Shown piece by piece: positions 11,105-21,622 of a DNA stretch of 64,000 nt. The stretch's first letter is position 1. Each line of letters starts with the position of its first letter. The DNA lies in assembly GCA_026419775.2 (NCBI GenBank), contig JAOPGA020000078.1:99063-163062 (forward strand). Reading direction: 5' to 3'. Below the pieces are notes generated by a model, which was given only the letters and a program-made list of their open reading frames with translations, was not told where the DNA came from and did not search any database. Source of the stretch: Acrasis kona. Its lineage: Eukaryota > Heterolobosea > Eutetramitea > Acrasida > Acrasidae. Made by a program: the position numbers and the translations under genes.

Positions 11105-12271
11105 TTATACAAACATCTTAGACATGAAAGCGTTGGGATTTTTGGCAACTCCTATTATTGAACTCTCAATCTTTGGTTTCATCCATGCAAACATCTTTCC
11201 TTTACCCTTCAAACTGTTACCTTGAACCATAATAGCATCTGATTTTCCGAGCATAATCACTGATTGATATTCCTGAGGTACATGTTTTAATGGCTGAGTG
11301 TTTTTTCCCTGGACTTCATTGGAAATGTTTACGGCTGCTACTTTTGCATGAAGCCTTGCAAAATTAGAAATCTTTTCCTCAACAACATTATTAGCATCTC
11401 CTAATGCCAACACATTAGTATGTCCTTCAACGCGAAGATGCTCATCTACTCTAATTCTTCCACTCTCATCTAGAGGAATACCAAAAGCTTCAAATCCAGC
11501 AGTGTTTGGTTTTGGTCCGGTACAATTAAATCTGAGGGTATCAGCTGGTAAAGTCACTCCTTTTGTTGTGACGTTAGAACCAGCATCAATTCTATCATCA
11601 ACCAAAATGGTAATTTTTGATGCCTCTGGTCTCTTCTTGTTAACCTTCTCAACCCAGTTTAGTATGTATGAATGTGCATCTTTGGAGGTTCTTTCCAGTA
11701 GTTGGGATTTGCCATGTATCAATGTGACTGGCACGGAGGGGAAGTGGTCGTTTAGTTCACCCATGAGCTCAATGCCAACACTACCACCACCAACGATTGT
11801 AACGTGCTTAGCTCCTTGTATGTCTTTGTTGATCTTTTCAAGGTTGGCCCTACGATCCGCAAGAACTCCCTCTGCAGGTCTTAGGTTAGGGAAGCTACTA
11901 TATGAGGACCCAACTGCAATAACCAAGTAATCAAAGACGATAGTGTCTGACTCTCCGCTTGTAATATCACTGATAGTAACGTTTTTTCCATTCAAGTCGA
12001 AGTTGGTTGTTTTTTTGTTGGAGAGTACGACGAGTTTGTGGTCGTTTGAGGCTATTGAAGAGTACGTATGGGTCATGTTGCTGTGGTATGTTGGGGACAC
12101 GAGTGAGCGAATTGTTCCATACCCAACCACTTCGAAGAAGTCCTTCTTATCAATAATGGTTACCTCCAAGTGGTGCTTCTTGCTCACCCTTCTCATAAGA
12201 GATGCAGCAAAAAAAGTGCCAGCGAGTCCTCCACCTACTACAACAACCTTTGTGGAGTTTTGTTGGGACAT
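11105..12271 (-). CDS. AIF/FSP1-type FAD-dependent NAD(P)H oxidoreductase
   Basis: This is a 388-aa intronless gene of the pyridine nucleotide-disulphide oxidoreductase fold. An N-terminal FAD-binding Rossmann motif, VVVGGGLAGTFFA (residues 9-21), is followed by a central NAD(P)H-binding motif, VTIVGGGSVGIELMGE. A second FAD-contact segment, VLALGDAN, lies near residue 290. Size and order match AIFM2/FSP1 and the small AIF homologues of amoebae, which reduce quinones at membranes. The N-terminal Met-Gly myristoylation signal of animal FSP1 is absent, so its location is open. The substrate cannot be read from the sequence. Confidence 0.85.
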   Translation of the reverse strand: MSQQNSTKVVVVGGGLAGTFFAASLMRRVSKKHHLEVTIIDKKDFFEVVGYGTIRSLVSPTYHSNMTHTYSSIASNDHKLVVLSNKKTTNFDLNGKNVTISDITSGESDTIVFDYLVIAVGSSYSSFPNLRPAEGVLADRRANLEKINKDIQGAKHVTIVGGGSVGIELMGELNDHFPSVPVTLIHGKSQLLERTSKDAHSYILNWVEKVNKKRPEASKITILVDDRIDAGSNVTTKGVTLPADTLRFNCTGPKPNTAGFEAFGIPLDESGRIRVDEHLRVEGHTNVLALGDANNVVEEKISNFARLHAKVAAVNISNEVQGKNTQPLKHVPQEYQSVIMLGKSDAIMVQGNSLKGKGKMFAWMKPKIESSIIGVAKNPNAFMSKMFV

Positions 12272-12536
12272 GATGTGGTATAATTTTTTAATAATATGGC
12301 AGTTGTTTATTCACATAAAAATAATTGAGGTTAATTTGTGCGCATAATACCCCGAACATTCCGACTGTAGAATCGAAGGCGATTGGGAATCGATAAGGGT
12401 TTTATGGTTAGATTCTATGGAATTTGCTAGTACAAAAGAGATAGTCTAAATGAGCATTTATGTTTGATTTCTTTGTTTCTTTTTACTGGTTGTTTGGTTA
12501 CCACCGGTAACACATTAATTACAAAAGATTACAATA

Positions 12537-13437
12537 ATGCAACTTGAAGTGGGTTAGTGAATTCGATCAATCAATTTTATGTAACTCTACAAGCTATATG
12601 TCAGTTCAATTCAAAGTTGAAGCAGATTGAACACAACAAGAATATAGTCAACGATTTTCTTTCAAGATGCAAGGAAAGCCCTTTCGACATCTTGCTGCTT
12701 CCAGAGATGGCCTTCACAGGCTACATGTTCGAAAGCAAAGAGGATATTGAACCATACCTTGAGATATGTGGACAAGGACCAACTTACGTTTGGTCGAAAA
12801 GTACTGCATTAAAGTACGACTGTGTTGTAGTTGTTGGATATGCAGAGAAATGTAACGATAAAAACTACAACAGGTTAGTCATTGATTCGTTTTTGACCTT
12901 TTAATTTGTAGTGCATACATTATTGGTCGCGATGGAGAAATCATTGCAAATATAAGAAAACATTTTTTATATGAGACAGATTATCTGTGGGCATCTGAGG
13001 GAGAAAGCTTTCAATGTACAGATATAACGATAAAAAAGAATAATCACAAATTAAAAGTTGGTTTGGGAATATGCATGGATCTCAACCCGAAAAACTTTGA
13101 ATCAAATTGGGACGAGTTTGAATTTGCAAAGTTCAATCATGGTCACAATCCAAAATTAATCCTATTTTGTGCTAATTGGTTGGACACCACAAACATTCAT
13201 GATGGTAAGCCGTTCAAACCAAAAGACCATTTAAACACGCAAAACTATTGGGTTGCTCGTTTAAAGCCACTCTTTGGTTCGGGCGCCTATTTTGTGGCAT
13301 GTAACCGGACAGGTGTTGAGAGGAATGTGAGATTTTGTGGAAGCAGTTGTATTATTAAGTTGGACAAACAACCTCATCTTTTATGTACATTTGATAAAGT
13401 GCAAGAGGGCATCATAATAAAAACATTAAACATTTAA
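12537..13437 (+). CDS. NTA1: N-terminal asparagine amidohydrolase, NTA1-like
   Basis: Exons are 12537-12552, 12594-12873 and 12912-13437, with introns of 41 and 38 nt, giving 273 aa. The tiny first exon supplies MQLEVA, which joins exactly to ICQFNSKL, the normal start of a nitrilase-fold enzyme. The catalytic Glu43 (LLPEMAFTGY), Lys115 (RKHFLYE) and Cys153 (GLGICMDLNP) are all present. GICMDLNP and the following FHGHNPKL-type segment are typical of fungal NTA1. The enzyme deamidates N-terminal Asn and Gln so that the protein enters the N-degron pathway. The protein is shorter than yeast NTA1 but appears complete. Confidence 0.9.
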
Positions 13438-13563
13438 TTACACTTCCCTTCCTGTTTATTGTGGCTGTGGCATTTTCGAACTATAATTATTTTACAATGA
13501 TTGATCAGATTGTGATTGGTAGGTTGACATACAGTAGATTAGTAAGCCCACCATCAAAAAAAT

Positions 13564-13632
13564 AGCAAAGGTTTAAACGCTACAAATACCATAAAAAAGA
13601 AAGATGAGCAAAGGTTTAAACGCTACAAATAC
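13564..13632 (+). repeat. 26-bp direct repeat across the fimbrin start
   Basis: A 26-bp sequence beginning AGCAAAGGTTTAAACGC occurs perfectly at 13564-13589 and again at 13607-13632, a 43-bp offset. The second copy is codons 2-10 of the fimbrin gene; the first lies in its 5' leader without an ATG in front. It looks like a local tandem duplication. Confidence 0.9.
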
Positions 13633-15247
13633 TGACAAGATCACCCAGATCAAGGGAGAAGGGTCTGGTATCCACTCATATTCTCATGAGGAGACGGAAG
13701 CCTTTACTGAGTTCATTAACGATCATCTTTCAAAAGATGCTCAAATCGGAAGTCGCTTCCCAATCACCCCAGAGCAATTGTTCGACTCTGTTCAGGATGG
13801 TGTTCTATTATGGTAAGCTATAATCACATTGTTCTTCGGTTCTGATATCCAAAAGTAAACTATTAAACGTGTGCGTTCCAGGTACAATCGATGAGCGTGT
13901 CATCAACGTCAAAGCTAAGCTTAACCCATGGGAGGTCAACGAAAATCACACCCTAGCCATCAACTCTGCTAAGGGTATTGGTTGCAGTATCGTAAACATC
14001 GGACAGAACGATTTGAATGAAGGAAGACCACACATTGTTCTTGGTCTAGTCTGGCAAGTAATAAAGATCGGTCTATTGCAAGACATTAACTTGAAACAAC
14101 ATCCAGAGTTGGTTCGTCTTCTATTGGACGGAGAAGAGCTCAGCGACTTATTGAAGCTATCTCCTGAGGCAGTAAGTAAACAATTATTTTGGTTTGGTTT
14201 AAACATCACAACTAGCTACTTATCAGATGGGTCAACTACCACCTAAAGGAAGCAGAAAGCCAAAGACGTATCAAGAACTTCACTGAGGACATTAAAGATT
14301 CCGAAGTTTATACCATTCTTCTAAAGCAAATTTGTCCCAACAACGAGTGCGATCTATCACCACTAAACGAAAGTGACTTGGAACAAAGAGCCGAGCTTAT
14401 GTTGCAACAGGCAAATAAATTGGACTGCAGAAAGTTCGTCAAGCCTCGCGATGTTGTCAAGGGAAATCAAAAGTTGAATTTGGCATACACCGCTAATTTG
14501 TTCAATAGTTACCCAGCATTGAACCCCATTAACAAAGAAGATTATGACTTTGCAGAGTTACTTGACTTTGATGGTGAGGGTACACGTGAGGAGAAGGTAT
14601 TCAGATTATGGATGCAATCTTTGGGTCTAGACGTAAACAACTTGTTTGAGGACTTACGCGATGGTTCTCTATTGTTGAAGTTGATTGAAAAGATCAACCC
14701 TGGAGCCGTTGACTGGAAGAGCGCAAAGACAACACCAAAGAACAAGTTCGAAGCCGTTCAAAACACTAACTATGTTATAAACTTGGCCAAGCAATTCAAC
14801 TTGAGCACTGTTAATGTGGGAGGTGTGGACATTTATGAGAAGAACAAAAAATTGATTCTTGGTATCGTTTGGCAATTGATGAGATTGTCATTGGTCAACA
14901 CATTGAAGGAACTTGGTGGCGGAAAGAAGGTCGACGACCAGGCCATTTTGAACTCGGCCAATTCCAAGGTACCTGACGATAAGATCTCCAGCTTCCAAGA
15001 TCCAAAACTAAAGACTGGTGTGTTCTTGATCAAGTTGTGCAAGGCCATCTCTGAGAGATCCGTCAACATGGATTTGGTCACTTCAGGTGAGACTGAAGCC
15101 GATGCCGCACAGAACGCCAAGTATGCAATCTCTGTTGCACGTAAGATTGGTGCACCAGTGTTCTTGTTATATGAAGATATTGTGGAGATCAAGCCAAAGA
15201 TGATTCTAGCGTTTGTTGCATCATTGCTCAGTGTAAAAGAGAAGTAA
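13604..15247 (+). CDS. Fimbrin/plastin actin-bundling protein without EF hands
   Basis: Exons 13604-13812, 13856-14171 and 14216-15247 give 518 aa. Four calponin-homology domains follow in tandem, forming the two actin-binding modules that crosslink filaments. Diagnostic segments are [51 protein letters not shown] and [12 protein letters not shown]. Both introns were placed by this homology; the second acceptor is the TAG ending at 14215. Plastins normally begin with two calcium-binding EF hands (about 100 residues), but here only a 30-residue lead precedes the first CH domain. Bundling is therefore probably not regulated directly by calcium, unless an upstream exon was missed. Confidence 0.93.
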
Positions 15248-15535
15248 AAATTTAATGTTTTGTTATGATTGGGTTTTGTTGTACTTTTGTTTCTTATTCG
15301 ATAATCCTCTACTTGTCAAGCCTGTTTGTGGACATCAACTCTAGAATGTTTATAATTTAAATCACAAACTATCACTTCTATTCATTTTTATAAACCTACA
15401 CAGGCTGTACTTGCTCTTGTCTTTTGATACTTACTTGGCCTGCCTGTACATTGTTCAATCAAGCTATTTACTTTAAAGGCTGTCTAACGCGAGTTGTTTC
15501 TTGTCTTCATCAATACAATTTTAAAATAAAAATCG

Positions 15536-18082
15536 ATGCCAACGCCAGCCTTTGATGATGAAATGGTGACAGACTCCCCTGAGAGCACGAGCGAAGATGC
15601 ACCATCACTTCGAAAAATGACTGTTAGGGTCTTAACGCCCGGAACAGGGCAGGCCATCGAGCATGTTATAAGATTAAAGGACTCAACAAACAAGAAACTC
15701 AACGCAGAAGAGAACAATGAAATACACACGCTGAATGAAAACAATACCATGGACCAACCTATTGTCGAATCGAATGGAGAAGTCGTGGAGGACACACAAA
15801 GTTCTTCCGAGTTGGACGATGACGACTCTAATTCGGCAATGGACAAAGATTATCGACCTGCTAGAACTACACAAAACCAAGAGGGGATTAAGTCACCAAA
15901 GAGCAAAGCACAACCGGTTTTTGAGTTGGACATACCAGATGACGCTCCACAAGAAGAAAAAGATTTTTACCCAAAGCTTTTTACATGGCTGAGAGAGCAG
16001 GGAATGGATTTAAAGAAGGTGCCCAACATGGGTCACAGAACGTTAGATCTTTATAATTTATACCTACAAGTTACACAGAGAGGCGGCATTAGTCAAGTAA
16101 ACGAAAGAGCTAGGGCTAACGCACTTGAAGGTTTGTGGGCTTCTATATTCAGAAAAATGAGGAACTATAAAATAACAATCACAAACAGTGCGGTAAGGTT
16201 AAAGCAATACTACAACAAATACCTGGCTGCATTTGAAAAAGCACACTTTCATCCTCCAGCCGTATCGGACGCACCAACAAAACCAACCAAAAAAACAAGA
16301 ACACCACAGCCAATTGAGACTCCTAACCCAATACAAAACAATCACACAGAAAGTTCGAATGAAGTTGAGGTGAACAATCAAGAAAAGAGCGAAGAAATTA
16401 CGGAAGAATACACACCAGTATTATTAAGAATTTTCAGCCCATGGAAGGAAGCGCCCAAACAAGACGAAAACACTTCGAACGCAACAGGTTCGAATTCATC
16501 GGCCACGACCCTTTTGAATCCATCAGAACCCTCCGCTGCACCCATCCTCAAAAATAGGAAAAACAGAAAAACTACTTTTACGCACCCGATAGCCACTGAT
16601 GACTTGTGTACTTTGGAAGAAGCCAACGAGTTCATTCGCACGGGCAAGTTCACGGCCGAACAAATCCTGAACGTCGAGAGAAGACTCCCCATCATTGAAA
16701 TCAAAGCCACCATCAACAATCACTCCGCCACAGGACGTGCCATGTTGAGCGAACTTCCATTCCAACATAATGTGACCACGTATGGTCATTTGCTGTACTT
16801 TACCATTCCTCCCATTTCAAGGAAACCAGGCGTCAGATCAGAAATGAAAAAGATTGGAAAACAATATGTAGATAAGGGCGAATTAGTTTACTGGGAAGAT
16901 GGAAGTAGCGTGTGCTTGCCCTGGGGTAAGACTGGAGTTTCGATGGACGAAGAACTCGACGGATCGACACGTGACAAGAGCGCCGATAAATTGAACCAAC
17001 ACAAATGTAAATTAATCGAAGCCTGCACAATGTTTGGGCGGTGTGAACAATTATCATGCACCCGATATGAGATCAACCAGGAGACAGGATTGATTACAAA
17101 TCACTCGGACTTGGATTCATTTGTGGAATTGGACAGAGTTATGGATGACTTTGTGGTGTTGATACATCATGATGACAGCCGGTCAACGACGTCGACGTCA
17201 CCAAAGAATAGTAGCTTACAATCAACCTTGAACAAACCTATCCAAATACAACCATCAAACATCCCGCCACCGCCGCAACCACCAAGAGATAATATTTCGA
17301 ACGGAACTACATTTAATGTGCCCATTTCAACTGCTCTAGCATCACTTGTAACCATGGAGAGAGAAAACTCTTCCACGCCCCATCCTCCTTATCAGACCAA
17401 GATCAAAGCTACGACATCTATACCTTCAATATCCACCAATAAGAAGCGTCGCAAGAAAACCGACACAAGAGATGAAGATCCCAATAGACCTAACAAGGTA
17501 CAAAAAATGACTTCACCGTCGACGCCTAGTTCAAACGTTGCGCCCATTGTTGAGTCCACTCAAGAAGCCGTGAGCGCCGAACCGACCACCACTCACGACA
17601 GGTCAACTCTTAATTCACAACCAGTTACCACCAACTGCACATTTAAACCTCAAAAAGAAACAGCTCCTGCCATTAACCAATTAAAGAGAAGAAAATGTAT
17701 CCTTCCATCCCCCCTACCAGAAAGTTTTTGTGAGGTCAATCAAGAGGACGCTCATAGTTCGACCGAACCCGCCAATCACGTGGTCATTAGATATAAATAC
17801 GAAGGAGAAAAGGAGAACGACAGCAGGCTACTAAAAAAAACTTTTATTTGCAATCCATCGACCGATTGTGAAATCAACGGTGGGAATGTAGTTCATTTGT
17901 TGACTCAAGATCATGTCGACGTAGATGAGATTGAGGAGATTAGATATTACGAGTATGGTAGCGACGAAGAGAGCAGTGGATGGGTGTTAATGGGTGAGAC
18001 CTACCGGTGTAAATTTAACAATGATAAAAAAAAGGACAACGGAAAGACAAGGATCAAACTTCAACTGAAAAGAACTTATTAA
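15536..18082 (+). CDS. ARID DNA-binding protein with cyclophilin-like domain
   Basis: This is a single-exon 848-aa protein. Residues about 140-236 form an ARID/BRIGHT domain (FYPKLFTWLREQG, LDLYNLYLQVTQRGG, RLKQYYNKYL), a DNA-binding fold found in chromatin regulators. Residues about 385-475 match the layout of the small cyclophilin-like domain family (PF04126 type). The blocks are ATGRAMLSELPF, GHLLYFTIPP, VDKGELVYWEDGSSVCLPWG and a following GVS. That domain is mainly known from prokaryotes, and I know of no ARID fusion. The stretches between are low-complexity, rich in Ser, Thr, Pro and Asn. The C-terminal 90 residues are acidic then basic. Nuclear location is an inference. Confidence 0.8.
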   Translation: MPTPAFDDEMVTDSPESTSEDAPSLRKMTVRVLTPGTGQAIEHVIRLKDSTNKKLNAEENNEIHTLNENNTMDQPIVESNGEVVEDTQSSSELDDDDSNSAMDKDYRPARTTQNQEGIKSPKSKAQPVFELDIPDDAPQEEKDFYPKLFTWLREQGMDLKKVPNMGHRTLDLYNLYLQVTQRGGISQVNERARANALEGLWASIFRKMRNYKITITNSAVRLKQYYNKYLAAFEKAHFHPPAVSDAPTKPTKKTRTPQPIETPNPIQNNHTESSNEVEVNNQEKSEEITEEYTPVLLRIFSPWKEAPKQDENTSNATGSNSSATTLLNPSEPSAAPILKNRKNRKTTFTHPIATDDLCTLEEANEFIRTGKFTAEQILNVERRLPIIEIKATINNHSATGRAMLSELPFQHNVTTYGHLLYFTIPPISRKPGVRSEMKKIGKQYVDKGELVYWEDGSSVCLPWGKTGVSMDEELDGSTRDKSADKLNQHKCKLIEACTMFGRCEQLSCTRYEINQETGLITNHSDLDSFVELDRVMDDFVVLIHHDDSRSTTSTSPKNSSLQSTLNKPIQIQPSNIPPPPQPPRDNISNGTTFNVPISTALASLVTMERENSSTPHPPYQTKIKATTSIPSISTNKKRRKKTDTRDEDPNRPNKVQKMTSPSTPSSNVAPIVESTQEAVSAEPTTTHDRSTLNSQPVTTNCTFKPQKETAPAINQLKRRKCILPSPLPESFCEVNQEDAHSSTEPANHVVIRYKYEGEKENDSRLLKKTFICNPSTDCEINGGNVVHLLTQDHVDVDEIEEIRYYEYGSDEESSGWVLMGETYRCKFNNDKKKDNGKTRIKLQLKRTY

Positions 18083-18147
18083 AAATAATTATTGTTTGTA
18101 AACGCATCGTTTCGTTTTTATTCAATATACAATTATTTACTTTTACA

Positions 18148-19052
18148 CTAGCATGGCGATTGTGGTGAATTAACATCTCCTGGGGACAGTAATTTCCTTC
18201 CATCCGAATCGATCCTCCTACTTATGGACAGCATAGCTGGTTTTAAATCTGCGTGAGCGTGCTTTACGGTGTGTGTCGTTGTCTTTCTAAAGCGACCACA
18301 AGTGACGAATGTGAGCAATGACGACCACAATTGATGATGTGGTACAATCGCCCAACCACTTTCTTGTAGATGATATTTCCTATATAATGTTCCGACAAAG
18401 AAGTAGGTGCACAATAAAAAGACGACCGAAGCGGTCATTACCGCAAAGCTTATGCCGACTATCAAAGCAGCGGATGTTTGATTTGCTGGACAAGCTAGGT
18501 GGGATCGTATTCTAAATACATAAAGAATTTCCGATCCTGTGTCTTGTTCGCCGACATATTTTAAACTAGTTTGATTTAATTGTTTTTCGTTAGGGTCACA
18601 CATCATCTGAATTTTTACTGTCTTTGAATAGCCGCTGTATTCAAAAGGTAAGTAAGTTAGTTGTGCACCAAAAGAGGCGTCGTTTTCATCCAAAAGCTCA
18701 ATGGTTACATCATTTTCGGCAGGAGAGGCCATAGGTTCGCATATGCTTGTATGATGCCCATACTCGTAAGACTTGCTTTCAACCCCATTCTTTTTACAAG
18801 AAGTGTATTGTTGGAAGTTGTTCGCCACGTCACAAATCTGTATAAAATAAGACCACGTTGGCTGTTTGGAATCTTTCACAATATAATACCCTTCGCTAAT
18901 GGACAATTAAAAACCATAATAGGTGCAACTTACGGGCTGCGAAGTTTATTCAGATCGATTTCAGACCCCTTGTGATTTATTTTACAGTTTTCATATAGTT
19001 GTGCGTGGGCCATGAATGCGATGCACAGGCACACCAACACCTTCAATGTCAT
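18148..19052 (-). CDS. Type I membrane protein with MRH (mannose-6-phosphate receptor-like) domain
   Basis: Exons 19052-18934 and 18895-18148, with a 38-nt intron, give 288 aa. A signal peptide (MTLKVLVCLCIAFMAHA) leads into a lumenal domain with six cysteines, spaced as in MRH/ATG27 domains and ending in the typical Y-F-I-S-ACP motif. Then come one membrane helix (about residues 163-190) and a basic 95-residue cytosolic tail. Such proteins sort lysosomal enzymes or support autophagosome membrane traffic, as in the cation-dependent mannose-6-phosphate receptor and ATG27. Which of these it resembles more cannot be told by eye. Longer upstream ATG starts exist, but the signal peptide argues for 19052. 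Confidence 0.75.
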
Positions 19053-19274
19053 TTTCAAAAAACCAGTTTGTAACAACCGAATTTTTGTAATCCTCATTAA
19101 CGTTTTTTCTTCTGCGTAAGGCATGTCCTTTGAATTAGACCTTAATTTAATATTACTCAAGTAGGGGCGCTTCCTTGTCTAATATCTTGCCATTGCATCT
19201 TGTTCACTCGGTTGAGTTTTTTTAGCAATGGTACAAAAAAGTTCAAAACAAATCATCATTTACAATTTTTGAAA

Positions 19275-20609
19275 ATGAGGAACGACAACCACGACCAAGG
19301 ATTTCCAGTTCATCCAGGATCGTCGGCATCCCCACCAGCATTTACAAACATGCGACCTCAAACACCTCCACAAAATCTCAGCTTTTACGAAACCACGGCC
19401 TACAATCAACAAAATGGGCTAAACGGAAACATGAACACAATGAATAGCGCACAACCAAATCCCGGGTACAATAACTACGGGCAATTTAATCCAGCTGACC
19501 AAGGTATGGGATTCGGTCAAGGAGGTTTCGGACAAGGCATGGGTCAGCAGTTTGGTGGTTTAATTAACAACCCAGCTGCTAATCTACTTGTGGGAATGGG
19601 AATGAACAGCCTCAACAACGCGTTGGGAGATAACGTACGTTAAACAATTGAAAATACTCATTAACAACATTAGGTTGGTAGATACAAGGGCTATTTTGAA
19701 GGTTTAAAAATGTATTTTAACGTTGATAATCGCTATGTCCTACAAAAACTCCGTCTTCTACTACTCCCCTACACAAACAAATCATGGGAAAGAAAGGGAA
19801 ATCAACCACAAGACGAAACATTCAGCACACCACGCGATCCAAACGAACCCGATCTATACATACCTTTTATGGCATTTTTGACCTACATCCTATTGACATG
19901 CTATATTATGGGAATAGAGAACAGATTCACACCAGACCTATTGGCTGCAACTGCGTCGACCAGTATCTTCGTCAACTTGATTGAGATTAGTTTAGTGAAG
20001 CTCGGCTTCTACATTCTTTCCGTACCAACGAACATTCCATTTTTGGACATGTGCGCATATAGCGGCTACAAGTATGTTGGCATTGTGTTGAGCATTTTTG
20101 CTGGGAATATCTTTGGAGGAGTAGGCTATTTCCCCATGCTCGCTTTCACTAGCATCGGGACGTGCTACTTTATGGTAAGTATTTTTAATCAATCGTGATT
20201 TTTTCATCACTCACATCAGGTCAAAACACTACGTCGCGCCGGAGTTCAAAACGAAGACAGCAGCTTGAGAGTGAGATTCGATCACAACACAGCCAAGAGA
20301 AATTACTTTGTAGTGATTGTGGCATTGTTACAACCACTGTTCATGTTCTTCTTGAGTTATTCATATTCCAACCAATTCGTCTTTTCCTCTTTGTTTGCTG
20401 CCGCTGGTGCCAAATCATTGACTCCCATCAACGACGGTAATAATGCGTTGGCACCTGCGAATGAGCCTGTTCAAGATAAGCCTGCAGAAGTTGTCGAACC
20501 ACAACAGAACGAAGTTTTAAGAGAGGAAGCCAAAGTAGATCAAGATGTCATAAATCAACAGCCGAAAAGGAACGAAAGATTGAAGAGACCACGTAACTTG
20601 AAGAAATAA
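19275..20609 (+). CDS. YIF1: YIF1 family ER-Golgi transport membrane protein
   Basis: Exons 19275-19634, 19674-20174 and 20220-20609 give 416 aa, all joins in phase. The Pro/Gln/Gly-rich N terminus leads into the YIF1 signature NPAANLLVGMGMNSLNNALG and then GRYKGYFEGLKMYFNVDNRYV. LRLLLLPYTNKSWER precedes five hydrophobic segments. YIF1 forms a complex with YIP1 in Golgi membranes and takes part in COPII vesicle fusion and Rab membrane binding. A Lys/Glu-rich tail of about 60 residues after the last membrane segment is longer than in yeast. The stop codon is only 4 bp from the stop of the opposing gene. Confidence 0.93.
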
Positions 20610-20613
20610 ACAT

Positions 20614-21402
20614 TTATAAAGTTAATCCACCATCAATTGTTAAAACGTGACCTGTAATGTATTTTGATTCAATAAGGAATATGACTCCTTGTGAGATGTC
20701 TTGCGGGTCTGCCATGCTTGATCCCAAAACATATTTTACTTGGTCAACCGAGACTTGTTTTGTCATGTCCGTGTCAACAAAGCCCGGTGCGACAATATTT
20801 ACTTTGATGCCTTTTGGTATTAATTCTTTTGCTAAAGACTTGGAGAAACCTACTATTGCGGCCTTGGATGAAGCATAGATACTTTGACCTGGATTGTTTC
20901 TACCATTTCCAATCACACTAGAAATGTTAACAATATCACCCTGTTTTTTATGTTTAATCATCAATTTTACTGCCTCTTTGCTCGTAAAAATTGTTCCCAT
21001 AACATTTGTTTGGATTAATTGTTGCATTTCTTGGGTTGGGTATTGAAGTATTATACCGTTTCTGTTGACACCAGCACTATTCACAAGTATGTCTACATGA
21101 TTAAATTTGGTCTCAATGTTTTTGAACGCGTTCTTAACACTCATCTCATCTGAGACATCACAATAGCAATACATATGATTTTGGTCGCAACCATCAATTG
21201 TTGGTAAATTTAACACGTTTGATTCTGATCTACTGAGTAATGCTACGGATGCACCACGCTCCGCTAAGGAGTGTGCAACTGCTCTTCCTATGCCACGAGA
21301 GGATCCTGTAACTACAGCTGTCTTTCCTTTAAACGGAGTGTAGTTTGAAAAGCATCTTTGTGTTGACTTGATTGGTGTATGTTCTAAAAATTTTCTTATC
21401 AT
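20614..21402 (-). CDS. Short-chain dehydrogenase, mitochondrial 3-oxoacyl-ACP reductase-like
   Basis: This 262-aa SDR has the NAD(P)-binding motif TGSSRGIGRAV, the structural NSAG motif, the catalytic Ser (NISSVIG) and the YASSK Tyr-Lys pair. The C terminus, ITGHVLTIDGGLTL, is typical of FabG/CBR4-type reductases of type II fatty acid synthesis. The first 25 residues are basic and hydroxylated with few acidic residues, which suggests mitochondrial import. I used the ATG at 21402, since the frame above it starts with TTG. Other SDR substrates cannot be excluded. Confidence 0.88.
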   Translation of the reverse strand: MIRKFLEHTPIKSTQRCFSNYTPFKGKTAVVTGSSRGIGRAVAHSLAERGASVALLSRSESNVLNLPTIDGCDQNHMYCYCDVSDEMSVKNAFKNIETKFNHVDILVNSAGVNRNGIILQYPTQEMQQLIQTNVMGTIFTSKEAVKLMIKHKKQGDIVNISSVIGNGRNNPGQSIYASSKAAIVGFSKSLAKELIPKGIKVNIVAPGFVDTDMTKQVSVDQVKYVLGSSMADPQDISQGVIFLIESKYITGHVLTIDGGLTL

Positions 21403-21622
21403 TTGTTGTAATAGACAAGGGTACAATAGCAATAATAAATTATCCTAATGAAAGAAGTAATCCTATTCGCGATCATTCCTTTTCCTCATTTGTTATTCAA
21501 CGTAAAAGTTTTATCGTTGGTCCAGTGATTCGGATTTTTGTAAGATCTGTTCCCATGTTTGGTATTAACGTCATCTTTCGCTGATCAAATCACCTACTGA
21601 ATAAAACCAACTCAAGTCAAAG

